From positions 467,695 to 531,694 of the forward strand of contig JAFIGV010000019.1 of NCBI GenBank assembly GCA_017849575.1: DNA of 64,000 nucleotides, written 5' to 3'. The DNA comes from Flavipsychrobacter sp. (GTDB lineage: Bacteria; Bacteroidota; Bacteroidia; Chitinophagales; Chitinophagaceae). This document shows, piece by piece, positions 52,288-61,300 of the stretch (within the stretch, counting starts at the first letter, position 1; each line of letters starts with the position of its first letter). Under the pieces are notes generated by a model, which was given only the letters and a program-made list of their open reading frames with translations, was not told where the DNA came from and made no database searches. Position numbers and translations under genes: made by a program.

Positions 52288-53841
52288 ATGTTTCGCAAAC
52301 ACGGCTATTTTATTTTTTGTGCTCTGATGCTGGTGGCAGGGGTGGGATTTGCGTTTCCTTATTTCCAGTATTATATCGATCCCGATGCCACGGCTTACCT
52401 CACGTTAGCGAAGCGATACGCTGCCGGCGATTGGCAGAAGGCGATTAACGGCTATTGGAGTCCCTGGTCAGTGTGGCTTACCGCAGGTTTTATCAGGCTG
52501 GGATATGCACCCTTTGCGTCGGCAATCCTTGTCAACTCCCTTGGAGCTTTAGGTTTTCTGAGCGTCAGCCACCTGCTTTTTTTACGCTTTGATCTGCCTT
52601 CTGCGCTCCGAAAGATTTTTTTGTCGGTACTTCCCGTTTTTCTGCTCTATGCCATTTTCTGGCAGTCGTTCGACGACTTATGGGAATGTTTCTTTTTGCT
52701 GCTCGTGCTGCTCCTGTTCCTGCATCCCCGTTTCTTAGATAGGGCTGTGCTTTGGGTTGCTGCCGGTTTTACTGCAGCATTAGCTTATTATTCCAAAGCC
52801 TACGCGCTGCCCTTTTTTCTTCTGGAACTGGTGGTTTTCACAGTCTTCGCCTGGAGAAAGAGAGAGGCGGGATACACAACCCATCCGGTGAAAGTTGCGT
52901 TGATCATCCTGATTTCCCTGTTTGTATTCACCCTTCCCTGGCTCTACCTGTTGTATCAGAAATATGGCTTCTGGACCACAGGCACTGCGGGCACACTCAA
53001 TACTTCCTGGTATTTGGTGGGTCATCCCTATTGGAAATCCGGCATCGGTCCGCTCCTGCCACCCGTGTACAGCGACAGTCCGTCTTATTGGGAAGATCCC
53101 TTTTGGGTGAACGGACCTACCCCGCAGCTCTGGAGCTCGGGCAGATTATTTTTATTGCAGTGGATTAAGTTTCCTTTCAATCTGCTGAAATTCGTCAAAA
53201 GCATCAACGAACTCACCTGCTTTTTTAGCCTTGCGTTGCTTTTCGCCGTGCACCGGATTTTTCTCAGTAAAAAGCTTCCGGAAAGGGATAAACTGCTCGT
53301 ACTTTCTTTCCTGCTTTTCCCCACAGGCTATTGGCTCATCAACTTTCAGGCCCGATACCTTTGGTACATGCTTCCTTTGTCGATGGTTCTGCTCGGGCAA
53401 ATTTCTGCCAGGGCAGGCGCTGCGGACAGTCTGCGGAAGTGGCTACCCCTGCTTTGGGTAGTTATCGGGCTAAGTTACTGTGTGGAGCCAGTGTCCGGCC
53501 TGAGAAGCATGTTTCGTGAGGGAGAAAGAGAATACACAATGGCGCAACGATTAAAGCAGTTGCATCTGCAGGGAAGTTTTACCAGCAATATTCCCTACGG
53601 CCCTGTCACACAACACCTCATGCGCTTAGCCTGGTTTTCGGGCAATGCCTATTATAACCTGCCCGTTGCTGCCAGCCGTGGCGAGCTGCTACAGGAGATG
53701 CGCCGTTATCGGGTGAAATATTACTTTCATTATTACGAGGGGGGCTGGAGTATGTTTCAACTCCGAAATGAGCAGGGTAAACCCTATCCTGAAATGACCG
53801 GAGACAGCATCAGCGGGCTCAAGGTGTTTATGGTCAACTAA
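52288..53841 (+). CDS. GT39-like polytopic membrane glycosyltransferase 2
   Basis: A 517-residue membrane protein with about nine hydrophobic segments, starting at the ATG at 52288. After the first helix is YYIDPDATAYLTLAKRYAAG, the acidic loop expected of GT-C enzymes; WSPWSVWLTAGFIRLGYAPF and YFHYYEGGW near the C-terminus are further family-like features. It follows gene 1 by 16 bases, so the two are probably one operon. Confidence 0.73.
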   Translation: MFRKHGYFIFCALMLVAGVGFAFPYFQYYIDPDATAYLTLAKRYAAGDWQKAINGYWSPWSVWLTAGFIRLGYAPFASAILVNSLGALGFLSVSHLLFLRFDLPSALRKIFLSVLPVFLLYAIFWQSFDDLWECFFLLLVLLLFLHPRFLDRAVLWVAAGFTAALAYYSKAYALPFFLLELVVFTVFAWRKREAGYTTHPVKVALIILISLFVFTLPWLYLLYQKYGFWTTGTAGTLNTSWYLVGHPYWKSGIGPLLPPVYSDSPSYWEDPFWVNGPTPQLWSSGRLFLLQWIKFPFNLLKFVKSINELTCFFSLALLFAVHRIFLSKKLPERDKLLVLSFLLFPTGYWLINFQARYLWYMLPLSMVLLGQISARAGAADSLRKWLPLLWVVIGLSYCVEPVSGLRSMFREGEREYTMAQRLKQLHLQGSFTSNIPYGPVTQHLMRLAWFSGNAYYNLPVAASRGELLQEMRRYRVKYYFHYYEGGWSMFQLRNEQGKPYPEMTGDSISGLKVFMVN

Positions 53842-53880
53842 TCGTTGCGAGGTCAGCTATTACGGAACAGCAACAATTAT

Positions 53881-53888
53881 TACATTTG
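53881..53888 (+). promoter_or_regulatory. Candidate -7 element for the aldolase gene
   Basis: TACATTTG, matching TAnnTTTG, lies 27 bases before the ATG at 53916. Confidence 0.5.
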
Positions 53889-53915
53889 CACCCGAATTAA
53901 AAAACAAATTCCTTT

Positions 53916-54974
53916 ATGGCTTCAGCAAAAATTCAGCAGCTACTTGGCGACAAGGCTGAGTATTACTTAGGGCACCAATCGAAAACATTTGATAAGTCGC
54001 TTTTGCATCTGCCTTCGGCAAATACTATTGACGATGTTTGGGCGACATCCAACCGCAATACACAAACGCTTCGCTCTATCAGCACCCTGCTGAATAACGG
54101 ACGCCTTTCAGGAACAGGTTATGTTTCCATTCTTCCGGTAGATCAGGGTATCGAACATAGCGCCGGTGCTTCCTTTGCTCCAAATCCAATTTATTTCGAT
54201 CCGGAAAATATTGTGAAACTGGCAGTGGAAGGGGGTTGTAACGCCGTGGCTTCCACTTATGGCGTACTCGGAGCCGTAGCCCGCAAATACGCGCACAAAA
54301 TTCCGTTTATCGTTAAGGTAAATCATAACGAGTTTATCTCTTACCCCAACCGCTTCGATCAGATCATGTTTGGCACGATCAAAGATGCATGGAACATGGG
54401 AGCCGTTGCCGTGGGAGCAACCATCTATTTCGGTTCTGATGAAAGCGCCCGCCAGATCGTAGAGATTGCAAAGGCTTTTGAATATGCCCACGAGCTGGGT
54501 ATGGCAACCGTACTTTGGTGTTACCTGCGCAACAGTGCCTTTAAGAAAGATGGCGTGGATTACCATACAGCCGCCGACCTCACCGCACAGGCAAACCATT
54601 TGGGCGTAACGATACAAGCCGACATCATCAAGCAAAAATTACCTACCAACAATGGAGGATACCTTGCTATGAACTACGGCAAAACACACAAGAAAGTGTA
54701 TGACGAGCTTACTACCGATCACCCTATTGATCTTTGCCGTTATCAGGTAGCGAATTGCTACATGGGTCGCGTAGGCTTGATCAACTCGGGTGGAGAAAGC
54801 AAAGGCGCCAGCGATATGGCAGAAGCGGTAATGACTGCGGTGGTAAATAAACGTGCCGGTGGTATGGGATTGATCAGCGGTCGTAAAGCTTTCCAGAAGC
54901 CGATGAACGAAGGGGTAGAACTGCTGAATACAATTCAGGACGTATATCTCGATAACGGCATCAGCATAGCCTAA
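53916..54974 (+). CDS. fbaB: Class I fructose-bisphosphate aldolase (DhnA-type)
   Basis: A 352-residue enzyme splitting fructose 1,6-bisphosphate into two triose phosphates. The sequence [19 protein letters not shown] is characteristic of the archaeal/DhnA-type class I aldolases, and [24 protein letters not shown] and [12 protein letters not shown] follow the family order; one of the late-barrel Lys residues forms the Schiff base. A promoter and a strong terminator flank it, so it is monocistronic. Confidence 0.93.
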   Translation: MASAKIQQLLGDKAEYYLGHQSKTFDKSLLHLPSANTIDDVWATSNRNTQTLRSISTLLNNGRLSGTGYVSILPVDQGIEHSAGASFAPNPIYFDPENIVKLAVEGGCNAVASTYGVLGAVARKYAHKIPFIVKVNHNEFISYPNRFDQIMFGTIKDAWNMGAVAVGATIYFGSDESARQIVEIAKAFEYAHELGMATVLWCYLRNSAFKKDGVDYHTAADLTAQANHLGVTIQADIIKQKLPTNNGGYLAMNYGKTHKKVYDELTTDHPIDLCRYQVANCYMGRVGLINSGGESKGASDMAEAVMTAVVNKRAGGMGLISGRKAFQKPMNEGVELLNTIQDVYLDNGISIA

Positions 54975-54996
54975 AAGACAAATTTTACAGTTTCAG

Positions 54997-55025
54997 AAGC
55001 TGTCCGCTAAGGGCAGCTTTTTTTT
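54997..55025 (+). terminator. Terminator after the aldolase gene
   Basis: A 9-bp stem (AAGCTGTCC with GGGCAGCTT, one G-T pair), loop GCTAA, followed by eight T. Confidence 0.88.
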
Positions 55026-55301
55026 GCGCTATACCGCGCGATCGCCGTTCTACGGCCTAAACCACGTTAATTATTTTCTAATAAAACTTGCGCATTTCAG
55101 CATCAATTGTTAATTTGGTTTTAATATTCTAAAATCTCACGAATTGAAATTGCTTTTCGTGCGACCCACTTGTTTCAAAATATTGCGCAATATGACAAAG
55201 TTTTTCTCGGGTCCTACGTAGAGGATCTTTCTGTTTCCGGACTATAGGACGAAGCCGAAAATCCTTTAACAGAGTAGGCGATTACCCATTTAGTATTTCT
55301 T

Positions 55302-58300
55302 ATGTCTAGAAGAATTTTACTTCTTTGCCTTTTGCTTGCCGGCATCGCTTTAAGGGGTGTTGCGCAGGTAGCGGTAACGGTCACCGGCGCAGCCAATACT
55401 TCGCCGTCGCTTGCCGCCTCGTACACCGATCTTGCCTCGGCACTTACGGATGTAAATGCCATTACCGCCATGACGGGACCCGTGACCCTGACGCTGGCTG
55501 CTGGTGCGGAGACCGCGCCCGCTTCCGGATTTGTTTTGGGCAGTGCAAGCCTCAATGCTGTTTTGAGCAGTACGAACACCCTTACCATTTCAGCAACTCC
55601 TGCCACTGTGGTGCTGAATGCTCCTGTAGGTACGTCCACACCGGGAAGCGCTACACCCGACGGCATATTCAAAATCACGGGGGCGGATTATGTAACGATC
55701 AGCGGTATCACATTTACCGATGGCAACGCAGCAAATCCGGCAACCATGGAGTTTGGCATCGGTTTGTTTAAACTCGGTGCTACCGATGGCGCACAGAATA
55801 ATATCATACAGAACTGTACGTTCAATATGCAGCGGATCAACAATGCCACGGGCACTTCCCCTATGGTTGAAGGTTCGGTAGGTATTCTCATCATCAACTC
55901 AACCGCTACGACGGCAACAACCGCTATTACGCCCACCGCTGCCAGCGGCACCAACTCCAACAACAAGATTTATGGAAACACGATCAATGGCGGTAACTAC
56001 GGTATCGTGCTGTCGGGCTATGCTGCGACGGTAGGCTATCCGCTTCCACCACTTGGGGATGTAAACAACGACATTGGAGGTGCAGGATCTGCAAGTGCTA
56101 CTACCGGCAACACCATTCTCAACTTCGGAGGCGGTGCTGCCACCAACCCTGCCGCGGCCATACGAGCGCTCAACCAATGGGGGCTCAACATCTCAAACAA
56201 TACGATCAACAACAATAACGGTTCTGGTGTCAACCATGCCACTACGCTCAGGGGCATTTATGGTCAGTCGGGTGCCAGCGCTAACGTAACAATTTCGTAC
56301 AATCGAATCACTCTGAAATCGTCGGGCACAACATCGGTGATGACGGCGATAGAGAATGTGATCGGGGCAACTGCTGCGTCGAATACCGTTACGATTACCA
56401 ACAATATTATCGAAAACTGTAGCTATACCACTGCAACTACGGCAACATTCACGGGTATTCTTGCCGGTGCTTCGGCTACGAACCAAGTTGTAAATAACAA
56501 CTCAATCATTAACAACACACTGGGCAATGCAGGAACGGCATCTGCTGCAATTTTTCAAGGCATCTATGCTTCGGCAAGCTCTACCAATTTTACGGCCAAC
56601 CAGAATATAATTACCAACAATGCCGTGTTAAACAATTTTGGTACGATGTATTGCGTTCGTGCCAGCACATCTACCCTCAATTACGATCAAAACCTGATTG
56701 TCAACAATCGCTTTCCCAACAACACCGGTGCGACCGCCGCAACGGTTTATGGATTTTACGATGGAAGTTCTCCGGTAAATGAAAATTACACCAACAATGT
56801 AATAGACAGCCTGTACATCACAGGAAGCAGTACTAGTACCTCTAACAACGTAGCCGGTATTTACAACCTCACTGCAGCGGGTACAAAAGTCTTTACGGGA
56901 AACAAAATTTCCAACCTATACTTTTCGAGTTCCAGCACCGGGTATGCTTTTGTAAGCGGTATCCGGAATGCCTATACAACAACGAGCACGATTGCACGCA
57001 ATAAGATTTACAATTTGAGTTCCACGGGTGCGACGCCAACGGTTTCGGGGTTGTATCTCGGAAGCTCAACCGGCACTACCTTCAACGTGTATAATAATCT
57101 GATCGGAAACCTTAGTACGCCTGCAAGTACGGGTAATAACCTGCACGGAATTTTTTGCGGAAGTGTGGGCTCTATAAACCTGTCCTTTAATACTGTTTAT
57201 CTCAATGCCACCAGTACGGGAGCCAATTTTTCAAGTTCGGCGGTTTACATGTCTTCAACGGCATCCACAGTAACCCTGCGCAACAATGTGCTGGTGAATC
57301 TGTCCACGCCTACGGGTACTGGTATTGCCGCGGCAGTACGAAGGACAGCTACAGCCTTTACCGGTTATAACACAACTTCAAACAATAACAATCTGTATGC
57401 AGGAACACCATCGGCAACCAATGTATTGTACTATGATGGTACCAATGCCTATCAAACCATGGCTACCCTGCAACCTGCCTTAACTCCGCGCGAAGCGAAT
57501 TCATTCTCAGTAGCAGCGAATTTTTTGAGCTTGTCAGGTGCTGCAACAGGCTTCCTTCATATCGATCCGGCTATTTCTACACAACTGGAAAGCGGGGGTA
57601 TTCCCGTTGCCGGAATTACTGACGATTACGATGGAGACACCCGCAACACAGGTACACCCGATGTTGGTGCAGATGAGTTTATCGGCATTAGCCCGGCGCC
57701 ATCGTTGTCATCTTTGACAATTGTTCCTTCAACAGCTCAATGCGTTGCCACCTCAAGAAATATTTCGGTCAATGCTTCAACGTTTGGCTTGCCCATTACT
57801 TCGGTGACCCTGAACTACAACAATGGCGCTGCCGGAAGTGTTCCCATGACTTTGTTGAGCGGTACGAGCACCAATGGCGTTTGGGTGGGTACAATCCCCG
57901 CAGCCTCGCCTGCAGATGCTACAGTAAGTTGGTCAGTAACGGCGGCTGACGGAGTCTATACAACACAGTTAAACGGCAGTTCGTACAAAGATGCCTATCT
58001 GGCTAACGCGAGTACTAAGGTCACTTCAAGTGCCGCTACGATCTGTCAGGGAAACGCTGCTAATCTGGCTGTGAGTACCATTAATGGAGTAAACGGAACC
58101 GTTACCATGGGTACGGCTACCACCACCATCAGCGGTAATGACGGAAATCCATATCGCTCGGGCAACGGAACGGGGAATCAGATCAGAATTCAACTGCTTT
58201 ATACGGCAGCCGAGCTTGCAGCACAAGGTCTTGCAGCCGGTGCTATTACCAGTATAGGGCTCACAACCACTTCTTCGACAGGTACGCTGGCCAACTTTAG

Positions 58301-61300
58301 CATAGCACTCAAACAGACGTCGCAGTCCACCTTAAATACTTCTTTTGATAACAGTGGATTTACAACGGTGTTTACGCAAGCTTCGTTTACGCCTGCGGCG
58401 GGTTTGAATACACACACCTTCACCACGCCATTTATTTGGGACGGAGTTTCAAACCTGCTGGTGAATTTCTGTCAGACCAACAGTGTCTCAGGAACCAGTA
58501 CAGTAAATGCCTACACCCCGGCAGTGTCTTCCAACCTCAACTCTGCTGGTACAACAACAGGTTGCTCAGCTACTACCGGCAATCTGGTGGCAGCAAAACC
58601 AATCCTGACTTTTGGCGGCATTGTAGGAACCAATTACACTTCCCAGATAAACTATACCTGGAATACGAGTCAAACTGGTGCCAACATCGCTGTATTACCT
58701 GCTGCAACCACGAGCTATTATGCTTCCGGCGTTGACGGCAACGGTTGCAGCGTGCAGTCGGATACGGTAACGGTTTCGGTAAATCCACTGCCAACAGCGC
58801 CTTCGGCAACCCCGGGCAGCCAGTGCGGCGCGGGTATTCCCACAGCTTCTGTGGCTTCTACCGCTGGTGTGAATGGTAACGGAACGTTCCTTTGGTATGA
58901 TGCACCAACAGGTGGTACCCTGCTACAGGGGCCCGCCTATGGTAATGCCTTAAGTACGTATTATCTCAATGATTTTTCTTCGGCTACGCTCACGAATTCC
59001 TCAATATCAGGTGCAGCGGCTATCGGTAGCGGTGTGCTTACGCTGCAAACGGCAGCTACAAGTTTGCAAGGCGGCTTCACCGTTAACGCAAGCGGTGCCA
59101 ACGCTACCCTGTATCAAACTGATTTTGATCTTACACTCACAGCCACCGGTACCTCTATGGCAGATGGTTTCAGCTATAGTTTTGCGGATGATGCCCTCGC
59201 AACTACCACCACGCCTACGGCAGAACATGGTAGCGGCAGCAAACTGAGGATCGGTTTCTTCACGTATAATGCTGTCGGCGGTTCGGATGGAAAGGGAATC
59301 TACCTGATGTACAATGTTTCTGCTAATTCTGGATATACCAGTGCTACTGCAGGTGTGCTGGCTTATTCAACTGATGTAAGCTGGATACCCACAGCAGCAG
59401 GCAGCGTAACTACACATGTAACGGCAAGTATCAATGCTGCAGGTCAGCTTACGCTGATGTTGGGCAGCACCACTATTTTCAACAACGTTCAGCTTCCCGC
59501 CGCTTTTCTTTCCGCAAATAAAGCGAACTGGAAGCATGTGTTCAGCAGTCGCAGCGGTGGCGTGGCCGGTGGATTTGGATTGGATAATGTAGAGATAAAG
59601 ACGAACAACGTAGTGCCAGGTTATACCACCTATTTATCATCGGTGTCTGCGACAGATACCTTCTATGTTTCTGAAATGGGTGTGAATGGTTGTGAAAGCC
59701 AGCGCACTCCGGTAATCGTAAACGTTACGCAACCGGACGCGATCACAGCTTCTACCTCTACTAGTCCTGCTTGTGCCAACAGTCCGGTGAATTTAAGCGT
59801 TGCGCAAACCGGTACTACCAATACTTATGTTTATACATGGACGGCTTCACCAGCTACAGGTAGCGGCATCCCCTCCGGTAGTGTTTCAGGACAAAATATT
59901 TCCGTGACCCCTACCGCCGCAGGTACTTATCTCTATACAGTTGCCGCATATGATGCAACACTCGGTTGCAATACGTCGAGCAATGTATCAGTAACGGTAA
60001 ACGGCTTGCCTGCTGCTCCAGCAGTTACACCGGCAAGCGCTCAGTTGTGCCCTGGTGGTATTCAGATGCTTACGGTCAATACCGTTGCACAATACGACTT
60101 CGGAACGCAGGCGGCGCAAAACAGTGCATCGACAACAGCGACAGGTTATCCCGCGCCATATACAGTTTATTATGGCGGTCAGCGGATGCAAATGTTGATC
60201 ACCGCTGCTGAACTCACCGCTTCGGGATATAAAGCGGGTTCGCAGTTTACAAGCGTTCAGTTTCCGGTCGTTTCACTGGGGAGCAACTGGGGTACAACCC
60301 TTACCGGTCTTACTGATTTTCAGATGAGTATCGGAGCCACCTCGCTTACATCCATCAGCGCCTTCCAGACAGGTTTGACCCAAGTTGTTGCTCCGTCAGT
60401 TTTTGTTCCGGTGGTGGGTTATACGAACACTCATACCTTCGGTGCTCCGTTTACCTGGGATGGCACGAGCAATATCATTCTCGAAACCACTTTCTCCAAC
60501 AACATCTCGGGGGCTACCAATGACCTGGTGACACAATACAATTCTCCAACGGCTTATCAAAGCACTATAGTTTATCGCGCCGACGGTGTTACTTCCGCGG
60601 CCGCGGCTGCTGCAACTACTGTAAGTTTTTCTTACAATGCACGTCCCGACTTTAAACTGAATGGAACAAACCCCGGAGCTACATGGTCTCCGGCTTCCGG
60701 ATTATACACCGATGCTTCAGCAACTATTCCCTACACGAGCGGGACAAAGGACACCTTGTATGCAAAGCCGACAACTTCAACAAATTATGTGGCGACAGTG
60801 ACCAATGCTGCGGGCTGCACGGCAGGTACTACAACTCCCGTACAAGTTAACGGACCTTCAGTAGCGGCAGATGCCAGTGCAACGACCACTTGTTCGGGAA
60901 CATCTGTTAATCTGAATACTTACGTATTGAAGGAAGATTTTAACGGTGCCGCAAATGGCTGGGTTGCCGGTAATAACTCTACAGGTGGAACTGCTGCCAA
61001 TGCAGCGTGGACACAGCAAAGCAGTCCCTATGTATATGCCAGTTCGGCTACATTTATCAGCAACGATAATTCATCATTCTATATCAGCAATAGCGATGCC
61101 CAGGGTTCGGGTGGAAGCACAAATACAACATTACGGTCGCCTTCGTTCAGCACTGTGGGCATGACCTCACTAAATCTTGATTTCTACCACTATTTCCGTT
61201 CGCTCAGTGATAGCGCCATCGTAGAAGCGTCAAACGATGGAGTGAACTGGACCATTGTTCAGGCATTTACCTCTACACAGGGAAGCGGCAGTGCTTTTTC

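Noticed and set aside
55214..55678. Minus-strand frame over the start of the giant protein
   Set aside because: Val/Ala-rich complement of a Thr/Ala-rich repeat gene; many similar short frames occur on both strands along 55-64 kb and all are by-products of its composition.
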